A stretch of 27,276 nt of DNA from an uncultured Lachnospiraceae bacterium (GTDB lineage Bacteria > Bacillota > Clostridia > Lachnospirales > Lachnospiraceae): positions 1-27,276 of the forward strand of contig CAJTTO010000050.1 of assembly GCA_910579275.1 (NCBI GenBank). The letters run 5' to 3'. The position numbers and the translations under genes were made by a program. Under the pieces are notes generated by a model. The model was not told the DNA's origin, did not search any database, and saw nothing but the letters and a program-made list of their open reading frames with translations. This document shows, piece by piece, positions 15,132-23,113 of the stretch. Within the stretch, counting starts at the first letter, position 1, and each line of letters opens with the position of its first letter.

Positions 15132-15884
15132 CTAAATATCTGCGGCCTCAAGCAATAGTTTCGTGTAGTCTGTTTTTGGGTTGTTGTAGATGTCCTCCAC
15201 AGTTCCCTGTTCCAGTATTTCCCCGCTTTTCATAATCAGTACCCTGTCGCACATCTGGTATACAACGCGCAAATCGTGTGAAATGAAAAGCATGGATATG
15301 CCAAGCTCCTTGTGCAGTCTTAGCAAAAGTCTGACAATCTGCGCCTGTATGGTTACATCAAGCGCCGAAACCGGCTCGTCTGCAATCAGGAATTCTGTGT
15401 CGCACAAAAGTGCTGCTGCAATCGCAATACGCTGTCTTTGTCCTCCGGAAAGCTCCGTGGGATAGTGTTCTTTTAATTTTGCATCCAGACCAACGCGCAC
15501 AAGCATTTCGTCAACACGCTTCACGCGTTCTTCCCTTGTCATTTGGGACTTCATACGAAGCGGTTCCTCAAGTATCCAGCCGATTTTTTTCGCGGGATTC
15601 AATGAATTGTACGGGTCCTGAAATACCATCTGCGGATTCGGACAGTCAAGCACAATCTCTCCTTCATACTGTCTCTGCATGCCAAGAATTGCCTTTGCAA
15701 GCGACGTCTTACCGCAGCCGCTCTCACCGACAAGTCCCAATATCTCTCCTCTTTTGATCTCAAAGCTTACATCCTTCAATACATGCTGCAAACGTTTCTC
15801 CGCTTTCGCCGGAAAATATTTTAGCGGATTTTCCCTGTTCTTATAATATACATTTAGATTTTTCACCGTCAGAATATTTTTCAT
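15132..15884 (-). CDS. Peptide/nickel-type ABC importer, second ATPase (OppF/DppF/NikE-like)
   Basis: ATPase subunit of 250 aa. Walker A is GESGCGKTSLA, the Q loop is MVFQDPYNSLNP, the signature is LSGGQRQRIAIA, Walker B is LIADEPVSALDV, and the switch is FISHDLRVV. Classical OppF/DppF proteins have about 60-80 extra C-terminal residues (oligo_HPY domain); this one stops soon after NNPKTDYTKLLL, like the short NikE-type ATPases. It begins at ATG 15882-15884, overlapping the stop of the first ATPase by one base. With the first ATPase it should power the permeases at 19601-21395, from which it is separated by an unrelated cassette. Confidence 0.92.
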   Translation of the reverse strand: MKNILTVKNLNVYYKNRENPLKYFPAKAEKRLQHVLKDVSFEIKRGEILGLVGESGCGKTSLAKAILGMQRQYEGEIVLDCPNPQMVFQDPYNSLNPAKKIGWILEEPLRMKSQMTREERVKRVDEMLVRVGLDAKLKEHYPTELSGGQRQRIAIAAALLCDTEFLIADEPVSALDVTIQAQIVRLLLRLHKELGISMLFISHDLRVVYQMCDRVLIMKSGEILEQGTVEDIYNNPKTDYTKLLLEAADI

Positions 15885-16696
15885 CACCCAATATCCTTTA
15901 ATTTTTCCAGTTTCGGTATGGCTTTGATAAGCTCCCTAGTATAGTCCTCCTTCGGATTGCAGAATATTTCCTCCGTCCTTCCGGTCTCCACCACACTTCC
16001 ATCATGCATTACAACAATTCTGTCGCACAAGCGCTTTACCAGACTAAGGTCATGTGAGATAAAAAGAACCGCCATATTCTTTTCCCTGTTCAGCCGCTGC
16101 AGCAGTTTGACAATCTGCAGCTGTATGGTCACATCAAGTGCCGTTGTCGGCTCGTCCGCTATCAGTAATTTCGGCTCGCAGATGATTGCCGAAGCAATCA
16201 TCACGCGCTGCCGCATACCGCCGGAAAGCTCGTGCGGATATTTTTTGTAAACAAGCTGTGGATTTGCAAGCTCTACCTGTTCCAGCGCTTTTATCGCGTG
16301 TTCATAGCGCTCTTCTTTTCCCATTTCTGGCCGGTGTAAGCGAAGGCTTTCCTCCACCTGCCATCCGATGCGCTTTACCGGATTCAGCGATGTCATAGGC
16401 TCCTGAAACACGATTCCTATATCATTTCCCTGAAGCCGGCGCAGCGTATCACGATTCGCATGGAGGAGCTCTTTTCCTTCAAATAAAATCTTTCCCTCCG
16501 CCGTCATGTCGTGACGCCGCAAAAGCCCTGCAACCGCCATCGCCGTCATGGATTTTCCCGATCCGGACTCCCCGACGATTCCAAGGATTCCCCCTCGTTC
16601 CAACTGTATATCCAAATGATTCACAACGCGCTCTGGTGCATCATGGTCATGGAATGCAATATTTAGATTCTCCACTCTTAACAATATATTGTCCAT
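15884..16696 (-). CDS. Peptide/nickel-type ABC importer, first ATPase (OppD/DppD/NikD-like)
   Basis: ATPase subunit of 270 aa. Walker A is GESGSGKSMTA, the Q loop is VFQEPMTSLNPV, the signature is LSGGMRQRVMIA, Walker B is LLIADEPTTALDV, and the switch is FISHDLSLV. As with its partner, the C-terminal oligo_HPY extension and its iron-sulfur cysteines are absent; the protein ends shortly after NPKEDYTRELI. Length therefore matches NikD-type subunits. I chose ATG 16694-16696 with AAGGAG just upstream. Upstream lies the 400-bp repeat-rich region rather than a permease gene; no clean promoter was found there, so its transcription may depend on that region or on read-through from the DUF4097 operon. 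Confidence 0.92.
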   Translation of the reverse strand: MDNILLRVENLNIAFHDHDAPERVVNHLDIQLERGGILGIVGESGSGKSMTAMAVAGLLRRHDMTAEGKILFEGKELLHANRDTLRRLQGNDIGIVFQEPMTSLNPVKRIGWQVEESLRLHRPEMGKEERYEHAIKALEQVELANPQLVYKKYPHELSGGMRQRVMIASAIICEPKLLIADEPTTALDVTIQLQIVKLLQRLNREKNMAVLFISHDLSLVKRLCDRIVVMHDGSVVETGRTEEIFCNPKEDYTRELIKAIPKLEKLKDIG

Positions 16697-16799
16697 CTGT
16701 CTCCTTCGCACTGGAATTCCTGTTGTGCTGACATATCAATATGTTCCTTATTTTACCACAATGTTCAATAAAAATCCATCTTTATTCTTTCCATAATTG

Positions 16800-16972
16800 A
16801 ATCTCCGGCAACAGTTCAGCCTTCGGCTTCCTGTTAAGCGTCAAGCCATGCAAAAACCGCTTCGCGGTTGGCTTGACGCATCTCAACCACTATGCTTTCT
16901 CACGGACTTCGCAGCGTAGTGCGAAGTCCTGGGCTGAACTGTTACAATCTCCGGCAACAGTTCGTTACTGTT
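16800..16972. repeat. Nested inverted-repeat element (cloverleaf-like)
   Basis: AACAGTTCAGCC (16810-16821) pairs with GGCTGAACTGTT (16932-16943), enclosing two perfect hairpins: GCGTCAAGCC with AACCGC (16838-16879) and GGACTTCGCA/TGCGAAGTCC (16904-16929). AATCTCCGGCAACAGTTC occurs at 16800-16817 and again at 16946-16963, after which AACAGT/ACTGTT (16956-16972) forms another hairpin. No protein is encoded. It could be a dispersed REP/MITE-like element or a structured RNA. Confidence 0.7.
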
Positions 16973-17030
16973 CAGACGTCCGCCAAAGTAGTGGGAATCC
17001 TGCGCCAAAATGCTTGCCTTTTAGTATTTT

Positions 17031-17118
17031 GTGTGCAAAATTCACACCTCAATCGCTTTTATGCCGATAAAAACGGCGCGGGTGTGAATTGTAACAACAG
17101 TTCAGCCTAAGGCTGAAC
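17031..17118. repeat. Paired hairpins at the end of the DUF4097 gene
   Basis: AATTCACACC (17039-17048) pairs with GGTGTGAATT (17081-17090); GTTCAGCC-TAA-GGCTGAAC (17100-17118) is a perfect hairpin sharing the AACAGTTCAGCC word with the element at 16800-16972. The second hairpin contains the DUF4097 stop codon and its last codons. It may end that transcript, but there is no U-tract. Confidence 0.55.
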
Positions 17119-17922
17119 CGTTTCATTAAGCCGCAGGCTGCCCATGCTGGTGTTGGCTTCAATCTTCCCTGCATCACCTGACCGACGGTACTTCGTTCCC
17201 TCATTCTGACCATTCACCCGCACTTCGCCCATTCCTGCTTTCAAGTCGATTTCATACTCGTCAAGATTCTGATTCGCTTCAATTAAGACATCTCCCATGG
17301 AATTGTCCACCTCCAAATCCTGAAACGTGCAGTTTTCGATTCTGATCGACCCCATATCATCGTCCACCTCAGCCGTCCCGAGATATGTGTCTTTTATCGT
17401 AATCTCGCCCATGTTGGTTTCAATACTCGCTTTGTCAAAGCTGCATTTATTTAGCGTACAGCTCCCCATGTTGGTCAGCGCATCACAATCCGGTGATGTG
17501 ATACCCTCGATGTCGATATTTCCCATGGCAACCTTGATATCCATGAAATCCATTACTGTCCCTTCCGGAACTGTCAGTGTCACGCTGCACTGTTCGCTTC
17601 TCCTTCCTCCCCACAATGCCTTTTTGGGATTTCTCTCTTTGATATTAAGTGTTCCGTCTTTTACCTCATACTCCAGCTTAAGCGTGTCTGAGTACTGACT
17701 GCTAAGATAAAATTGCGCTCCTGTTTCAATTGACAGCTCCATCATGTCAGCGTCTATTCGAATCGCACGAAATTCCGAATCCGAGTTCGCTCTCGTCATC
17801 CTGTCCTCTCCCAGACGAAATCCCTCCCGTAATCCAAAGATACCATAATAGTGAAACGTTCCGCCGACTACACAGCAGACTGTAAATATTGTCAGTACAG
17901 TCATCCATATATTTTTCTTCAT
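17107..17922 (-). CDS. DUF4097-family beta-repeat protein, membrane-anchored
   Basis: A 271-aa protein with one N-terminal signal-anchor helix (about 6-24) followed by an extracytoplasmic repeat domain. The repeat is about 20 residues long and carries a Met-Gly pair at each turn: VAMGNIDIEG, TNMGSCTL, TNMGEITIKD, DDMGSIRIEN, NSMGDVLIEA, AGMGEVRVNG and TSMGSLRLNE. This is the right-handed beta-helix pattern of DUF4097. The role in the family is unclear; it often accompanies PadR and HAAS/DUF1700 genes, as here, and envelope-stress sensing has been suggested. ATG 17920-17922 has GGAGG six bases upstream. The gene's last codons are supplied by a repeat hairpin, so the original C-terminus may have been trimmed. 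Confidence 0.85.
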   Translation of the reverse strand: MKKNIWMTVLTIFTVCCVVGGTFHYYGIFGLREGFRLGEDRMTRANSDSEFRAIRIDADMMELSIETGAQFYLSSQYSDTLKLEYEVKDGTLNIKERNPKKALWGGRRSEQCSVTLTVPEGTVMDFMDIKVAMGNIDIEGITSPDCDALTNMGSCTLNKCSFDKASIETNMGEITIKDTYLGTAEVDDDMGSIRIENCTFQDLEVDNSMGDVLIEANQNLDEYEIDLKAGMGEVRVNGQNEGTKYRRSGDAGKIEANTSMGSLRLNETVQP

Positions 17923-17997
17923 ATTTAACCTCCATACATTTCACGCTCCGTTTAGGATGGTGAAATGTTCTTCTTCACATCAACTCTGACTAAAAAA

Positions 17998-18963
17998 CTA
18001 CCAAATTGCACGAATCAGCTGTTGTACCACTGCGGCAATCACCCACACAATCCATGTGATATGCCAGTCAAAGCTCAAAAAGCTCCAACACAGATAAATG
18101 CAGGTCACGGTCGGCCAGTATACAGACATCATCTGCGATATTATGTCGTTTTTATAGCTTACCTGTTTCTGTGACGGCACAAAGCTTCCTCCCATCGTAC
18201 CGCCTTTATTTAAGGAAAGAATCGTTGTAAATCCCGCACTCACATTTCCCGCAGCCACAAACAGAAAGACACCAATTCCGATAAACACGAACATTGAGAC
18301 TGTGCCCAGACCGCTTCTCCATGAAAACAGACTGGAGACGATTAACATTGACAGCACACTCAAAATGCACAGAATAACACCAATCGTAATCATCATCGCA
18401 TATGTCACGCGAAAATTTTCCCGCTGATTATGGACATATTCTGCCGTTGCAAAATCCACACTGCATCCCTTTTCTTTTAAGAATTTCCATTTTCCCATAC
18501 TAAATCCTGAAAATAAAAACAGCCCGACTGCTGCCGCAATCATCAAAAACATAAAACATGTGGCGTAGACGCTACCACGCCAGTTCCAGCTGATATCCAG
18601 CATGTAGCCGCAGCAGCTAATAATGCACAGCAATACGCCAAGTGCCACCGTATAGGCAGCGCGCCTCTTGTCATGCAGATATTCCTTGACTTCCGCGAGT
18701 GTGACACTCCGAAAGCCAGCAGCCGACTTCTTGTTCTCCTGCAGCACAAAATTTCTGATGCCAAGCTCCTCTGCAAGCTCGTCGAGGTTTCCGAACTCGG
18801 AAATCACGATGCCAACCGCCTCGTTTTCTGTCTTTCCCTCTTTCGTCAATTCTGTATATTTGTCCTCCATCATCTGCCACAGCTCATTTTTTGCCTTCTG
18901 CACCTCAAATGTAATGGGAAGCCTTGCAAACATTGTTTCCAGATAATTCCTGATAGTTTCCAT
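17998..18963 (-). CDS. HAAS/DUF1700-type multi-pass membrane protein
   Basis: A 321-aa protein. The first 70 residues form the HAAS (DUF1700-like) helical domain, seen in YLETMFARLPITFEVQKAK and SEFGNLDELAEELG, which interacts with PadR-type regulators in related systems. After a linker come about six membrane helices (around AYTVALGVLLCIISCC, ATCFMFLMIAAAVGLFLF, MITIGVILCILSVLSMLIV, MFVFIGIGVFLFVAAGN, and two near the C-terminus). Likely role: membrane partner in a PadR-controlled envelope response; this is inference. ATG 18961-18963 follows the PadR stop by four bases, with GGAGGGG upstream, so the pair is coupled. Confidence 0.85.
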   Translation of the reverse strand: METIRNYLETMFARLPITFEVQKAKNELWQMMEDKYTELTKEGKTENEAVGIVISEFGNLDELAEELGIRNFVLQENKKSAAGFRSVTLAEVKEYLHDKRRAAYTVALGVLLCIISCCGYMLDISWNWRGSVYATCFMFLMIAAAVGLFLFSGFSMGKWKFLKEKGCSVDFATAEYVHNQRENFRVTYAMMITIGVILCILSVLSMLIVSSLFSWRSGLGTVSMFVFIGIGVFLFVAAGNVSAGFTTILSLNKGGTMGGSFVPSQKQVSYKNDIISQMMSVYWPTVTCIYLCWSFLSFDWHITWIVWVIAAVVQQLIRAIW

Positions 18964-18967
18964 ACTC

Positions 18968-19312
18968 TCATACCCCTCCATCCTGCTTGATAAATTTTTC
19001 CACAACTTCCTTTGTCAACGACCACTCTGCGCATTTCTCGCGATAATACTGCCTGCCCTGCTCTGTAATTCTATAGTATGTTCTGCGCTTTCCATTGATT
19101 GTGGCATTCTCGGAAAAGGACTCGACAAACCCGTTTTTCTCCAGACGTGTAAAAGCGGAGTATAGCGTCGTCTCCTTAATTACATACTTTTCATCCGACA
19201 GGCCCTTGATTTTTTTTGAAATCTCATACCCATATGAGGGCGCATCCCACAGCAGATACAGAATCATCGTGTCATTGTATCCGCGTATGATGTCGCTGCT
19301 AATACTGCTCAT
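18968..19312 (-). CDS. PadR-family transcriptional regulator
   Basis: A 114-aa winged-helix repressor. The PadR core is plain: DTMILYLLWDAPSYGYEISK, then KETTLYSAFTRLEKNGFV (recognition region), then the wing GKRRTYYRITEQG, and a C-terminal dimerisation helix. ATG 19310-19312 has GGGAGG six bases upstream. It heads the PadR-HAAS-DUF4097 operon and probably represses its own promoter through the dyad at 19350-19386. PadR regulators respond to phenolic acids, drugs or unknown envelope signals; the ligand here cannot be told. Confidence 0.93.
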   Translation of the reverse strand: MSSISSDIIRGYNDTMILYLLWDAPSYGYEISKKIKGLSDEKYVIKETTLYSAFTRLEKNGFVESFSENATINGKRRTYYRITEQGRQYYREKCAEWSLTKEVVEKFIKQDGGV

Positions 19313-19349
19313 AAAAAACCTCCCTTCAACAAGTTATTCAAAAATCCAC

Positions 19350-19438
19350 GATAGACAATGCAACGACTGTCATTGCTACGTCTATCATTGCTACGTTAAT
19401 CGTAGTATTAGAATACCACAGAATATTTCTTCCGTCAA
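19350..19438 (-). promoter_or_regulatory. padR promoter and dyad operator
   Basis: Minus-strand TTGACG (19438-19433), 17 bp spacer, TATTCT (19415-19410). Just downstream of the -10, GATAGAC (19350-19356) and GTCTATC (19380-19386) enclose a near-perfect inner dyad GCAACGAC-T-GTCATTGC (19360-19376), and TCATTGCTACG is repeated 15 bp apart (19370-19380, 19385-19395). A dyad between promoter and gene fits autorepression by PadR. Confidence 0.65.
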
Positions 19439-19513
19439 CAATTTTTATAAGGATTTATCTTTTCCTACGCATGCACCGAGCATCCGTCAGTCATTTATGA
19501 ATGCCGTGCACAT

Positions 19514-19556
19514 AAAAAGCGGGAAAATAACGTGACACTTCCGTTATTTTCCCGCT
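19514..19556 (-). terminator. Terminator after the importer permease genes
   Basis: A perfect 15-bp stem, AGCGGGAAAATAACG (19518-19532) with CGTTATTTTCCCGCT (19542-19556), is followed on the minus strand by UUUUU (19518-19514). It ends the SBP-permease-permease transcript before the PadR cassette. Confidence 0.9.
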
Positions 19557-19600
19557 CAGTAATCCACTCTAAGAATACTCCCTTTTCAGAAAAGCATGCT

Positions 19601-20398
19601 TCACTTCTTTCCCTTGTCTGCCAAAAGCGACAATCCCAACACCATCAAAATAATCATCAGCCCCGGAAACAGTGCATACCATGGCGCCGAAAAAAGATAT
19701 GTCTGTGACTCGGACAGCATGCTCCCAAGGCTCGCATTGGGCGGCTGGACACCAATCCCAAGATAGCTCATGCCCGCCTCGGCAAGCACAGCATTATTAA
19801 ATCCAATCATGACGGAGGACATCAGCACCGGCATGGCATTGGGCAGAATATGCACAAAGATAATGCGAAGCTGCCCCACGCCGGCAAGCCTTGCGCTCTT
19901 TACATAGTCCATCTCCCTGTATTTGATAAACTCTCCCCGGACAATGCGGGCAAAGCTCGGTATAAACGCAATGCCAAGCGCGCCGATTACATTGTACTTA
20001 CCAGTGCCAAAGATGCTGACAAAGACAAGCGCAAGCAAAATACTCGGAAAGGCAAACACCACGTCATTTACACGCATCAGCACCTCATCCAGCAAGCCGC
20101 CAAAGTACCCTGTAAACGACCCGATAACCACACCGCAGACTGTCCCAATCAGGACTGTAGCCGATGCAATCACGAATGTGTTTCCCATACCTTTGAGCAC
20201 ACGGGAAAAAATATCCCGTCCAAAATTGTCACAGCCCATCAGATGCTTTAACGACGGTGCTGCCAGTTTCGCAGTGCTGTCCATCTTCGTGATATCATAC
20301 GGCGTGTGGATAAAGCCAATCAGAATCAGCAGCAGCATCGTTCCCGATATCACAAGACCTATGATGAAATTGGGCGAATATGTCTTTTTCCTTTTCAC
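19601..20398 (-). CDS. Peptide/nickel-type ABC importer permease 2 (OppC/DppC/NikC-like)
   Basis: A 265-aa inner-membrane permease. After a short basic N-terminus come six membrane helices. The family landmarks are HLMGCDNFGRDIFSR near the N-terminus and the ATPase-contacting EAA loop REMDYVKSARLAGVGQLRIIFVHILPN. The C-terminal TM block ends in PGLMIILMVLGLSLLADK. I chose GTG 20396-20398, which has TGGAGG seven bases upstream; upstream in-frame ATGs lack a comparable site and would overlap oppB-like coding. It is followed by a strong terminator, not by the ATPase genes, which lie 2.9 kb further on. Confidence 0.92.
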   Translation of the reverse strand: MKRKKTYSPNFIIGLVISGTMLLLILIGFIHTPYDITKMDSTAKLAAPSLKHLMGCDNFGRDIFSRVLKGMGNTFVIASATVLIGTVCGVVIGSFTGYFGGLLDEVLMRVNDVVFAFPSILLALVFVSIFGTGKYNVIGALGIAFIPSFARIVRGEFIKYREMDYVKSARLAGVGQLRIIFVHILPNAMPVLMSSVMIGFNNAVLAEAGMSYLGIGVQPPNASLGSMLSESQTYLFSAPWYALFPGLMIILMVLGLSLLADKGKK

Positions 20399-20456
20399 GC
20401 AAAACCTCCATTTTTCTTTCGCGTTGTTCCTCTGCACCATAGAAAATCTTTCTGCT

Positions 20457-21395
20457 TCATACACTGATGCGCGGGTCAATCAGCTGATATACCACATCAA
20501 CTACAAAATTTGTCACAATCACCACAAAGGCAATCAGGACAATGACTGCCTCCACCACCGGATAGTCCCGATAAGATATGGATGTCAGCAGAATACGGCC
20601 AATCCCCGGTATGTTAAACACCTGCTCAATGACAATGCTGCCCACAAGCATGTCTGCAAGCGTCATTCCCCACAGCGTAATCACGGGTATCATGGCATTT
20701 CGGAGCACATGTCTATATAAAACCTTGTTGGTATTGTTTCCTTTGCTGTAAGCGGTTCTCACATAATCTTTTTTTGACTCCTCAATACAGGAGCTCCGAA
20801 GCAGCTTAACCGACATTGCAATTTTTGGCAGCGCGATTGCAAAACATGGAAAAATGATATAAGCGAAAAATCCCAGCAAGTCCTCATTATAGGACACAAA
20901 CCCTCCGGGAGTGAACAGCTTTACAATCAGACCAAAAAAATAGGTGATTAAAATTCCCATAAAAAAATGCGGAACCGACATCACAATCTGGTTGAGCGCC
21001 ATGACAATGCGGTCAATCCGCTTTCCGCTGTGTTTCGCTGTATAAATGCCGACTGGCAGTGATATAGCAGCCATAATAAAAAATGAGAGGACTGCCATAA
21101 TAAAAGTAATCGGCAGCTTAGACAAAATCATGTCCGCAACAGGCAGGTGATACTTATACGAAGTCCCAAAATCACCGCTTACAAAACGAACCAGCCATTC
21201 CAGATACCGTTCCAGAAATGGCCTGTTTAAACCGAGCTGTTCACGCAGCGCCGCCAGACTCTCCGGCGTGGCATCCGTTCCCAGTGCGGCAAGTGCGGCA
21301 TCTCCCGGTATCAGGTCAAAAGCAAGATAGACGAGGAACGAAATACACAAAAGCGTGATAATCATTGCTGCCAGCTTTTTCCCAATGTATTTCAT
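20457..21395 (-). CDS. Peptide/nickel-type ABC importer permease 1 (OppB/DppB/NikB-like)
   Basis: A 312-aa inner-membrane permease that forms the channel with the second permease. It starts MKYIGKKLAAMIITLLCISF, then has LIPGDAA and ALREQLGLNRPFLERYLEWL, the usual OppB periplasmic loop. The EAA loop is CIEESKKDYVRTAYSKGNN with the following HVLRNAMIPVIT, and FNIPGIGRILLTSI is close to the C-terminus. Six membrane helices are visible. ATG 21393-21395 follows GAAGGAGACGAGG. It sits 57 bp after the binding-protein gene and 58 bp before the second permease. Confidence 0.94.
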   Translation of the reverse strand: MKYIGKKLAAMIITLLCISFLVYLAFDLIPGDAALAALGTDATPESLAALREQLGLNRPFLERYLEWLVRFVSGDFGTSYKYHLPVADMILSKLPITFIMAVLSFFIMAAISLPVGIYTAKHSGKRIDRIVMALNQIVMSVPHFFMGILITYFFGLIVKLFTPGGFVSYNEDLLGFFAYIIFPCFAIALPKIAMSVKLLRSSCIEESKKDYVRTAYSKGNNTNKVLYRHVLRNAMIPVITLWGMTLADMLVGSIVIEQVFNIPGIGRILLTSISYRDYPVVEAVIVLIAFVVIVTNFVVDVVYQLIDPRISV

Positions 21396-21452
21396 ATCCT
21401 CGTCTCCTTCTACATAATCTATGCATTATCGGTTCCCAGTCGCGACAGTTCC

Positions 21453-23018
21453 TTACTGTACATCCAATTTTGAGAAATCCTGAATATATAACGGGTAGAA
21501 CGTATACCCTGTATACCCCTTTCTGACCGCGACCAGCTCACACATATCCTGAATATAGACATTTGCAGCTGTCTCGGCAAGAATTGTCTCACATTTCTTG
21601 TATGCCTCTGTTGCCCTGTCGTCATCCATCACTGCCTCCGCGGCAAGTGCTTCCGCATAAGCAGCATCATACTCCTGATTGTTATAATTGACAAAATTGT
21701 TATGCGCGTCTGAACGGAACCTGCTAAGCATCGCTCCCGCAGTCAGGGTTGACGCATCCACACCGACCAGTGTAGCCTCAAAGTCACGTCCCTGATACAC
21801 GTCATTCAGCCATGTCTCCCACTCGATAAGCTCAATATTTGCTGTTACACCAATCTGCTTTAACTGTTCTGCGACAACCTGTGCCGTATCAACATGCTGC
21901 TGATAGTTGGAAGGTACCTTCATCGTAAAACTGAACCCGTCCGGATAACCCGCATCCCTAAGAAGTGTCTTCGCTTTCTCAAGATCCGTTGTGTACAGGT
22001 CGTTCAGCTCCTCGACATAGTATTTTCCAAATGCCGGGAACATACTGCTGCCGACAAGGGTTCCTTTTCCTTCTGACACAAAGTCGAGAATCTCCTGCTT
22101 GTTCACTGCATAGCACAGCGCCTGCCGCACCTTCTCGTTGTCAAACGGCGCAGCGGCATTGTTGAGGTACATCGCCTGAACCAGATTCATTGTTCCTTCA
22201 AGCACCTCAAAGTCATCGCCTAGCTCTGCTGCCTGTGCCGTGGAAATTCTTGCAACCAGATCCACTGCACCGCCCTCAAGATTCATGACAATCGAGTCCG
22301 AATCCGCAAGCACCTTCAAGGTGACATCCTTGATGTGCGCCGGCTCTCCCCAGTATCCGTCAAACCGCTCAAGTACCACATTCTCCTGCAGCGAGCGCGA
22401 TACAAATTTATACGGACCCGTTCCTGTGGGATTCGTCTGCAGATCCGGCACATCTGCCGGAACGACGGCTGCCTCGACTGTTGACAGAATTGCCATAAAA
22501 GAACTACTTGACTCTTTCAGCGTTATAACAATCGTTTTTTCATCAGGTGTCTCCACGCGCACAATATTAGAAAACGCCGAGATAACAGGTTCTCCCCCGT
22601 TTAAACCGGCGCATGTGTCAATCGAATACTTCACATCCGCAACAGTAACAGGATTTCCGTTGTGAAACTTTATTCCGTCTCTCAGGGTAAACGTGTATAA
22701 AAGCCCATCCTCCGACATTGTATAATCACTTGCTACTGCGGGAATCAGATTTCCCTCGCTGTCTGGTTTATACAATCCCTCATAGATATTGTAGAGAATT
22801 TCCTGTGTGCCTGCCCCCTGTGACAAGCTTGGCACCAGACTATCCAAATCCTGAGGAATGCCTATGGTGATATGGGATGCAGCGGCGGTATCCGATACTT
22901 TTACTTTTTCAGAGTCTCCATCCTCCTTATCACCCGAGCATCCGCCCAGTGCAACAGTCAGTGTAAGCAACATACTTGCCAAAAGAACCTTTCCCAATCC
23001 TTGTCCTCTTTTCGCCAT
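21453..23018 (-). CDS. Extracellular solute-binding lipoprotein of the importer (SBP family 5)
   Basis: A 521-aa binding protein. A Lys/Arg-rich start is followed by a hydrophobic signal and the lipobox VALGGC, with Cys27 the lipidated residue, so the protein is tethered outside the membrane; lgt in this window encodes the enzyme type that would lipidate it. Family 5 features are ITIGIPQDLDSLVPSLSQG, YNIYEGLYKPDSEG, YTFTLRDGIKFHNGNPVTVADVKYS split over the first lobe, and TGPYKFVSRS. The ligand, peptide or metal chelate, cannot be told. ATG 23016-23018 has AAAGGAG upstream. It is the first gene of the importer, with its own promoter overlapped by a TTGTATACAA palindrome. Confidence 0.95.
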   Translation of the reverse strand: MAKRGQGLGKVLLASMLLTLTVALGGCSGDKEDGDSEKVKVSDTAAASHITIGIPQDLDSLVPSLSQGAGTQEILYNIYEGLYKPDSEGNLIPAVASDYTMSEDGLLYTFTLRDGIKFHNGNPVTVADVKYSIDTCAGLNGGEPVISAFSNIVRVETPDEKTIVITLKESSSSFMAILSTVEAAVVPADVPDLQTNPTGTGPYKFVSRSLQENVVLERFDGYWGEPAHIKDVTLKVLADSDSIVMNLEGGAVDLVARISTAQAAELGDDFEVLEGTMNLVQAMYLNNAAAPFDNEKVRQALCYAVNKQEILDFVSEGKGTLVGSSMFPAFGKYYVEELNDLYTTDLEKAKTLLRDAGYPDGFSFTMKVPSNYQQHVDTAQVVAEQLKQIGVTANIELIEWETWLNDVYQGRDFEATLVGVDASTLTAGAMLSRFRSDAHNNFVNYNNQEYDAAYAEALAAEAVMDDDRATEAYKKCETILAETAANVYIQDMCELVAVRKGYTGYTFYPLYIQDFSKLDVQ

Positions 23019-23113
23019 GCCTTTTACTCCTTTTCTTTTATTCATTTGTTATTTTTCCCCAAAAAGTACAGTCGCTATTACCTTTCAGTGTACCATCTTT
23101 CTGGTTCTGTTAG

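Noticed and set aside
16800..16972. tRNA or known riboswitch in the cloverleaf-like intergenic region
   Set aside because: Arms and loops do not match tRNA sizes, no T-loop or CCA-like end is present, and no known riboswitch core was recognised.
19923..20720. Plus-strand open frame opposite the permease genes
   Set aside because: Antisense to two clear permeases; composition typical of a reverse reading of membrane-protein codons.
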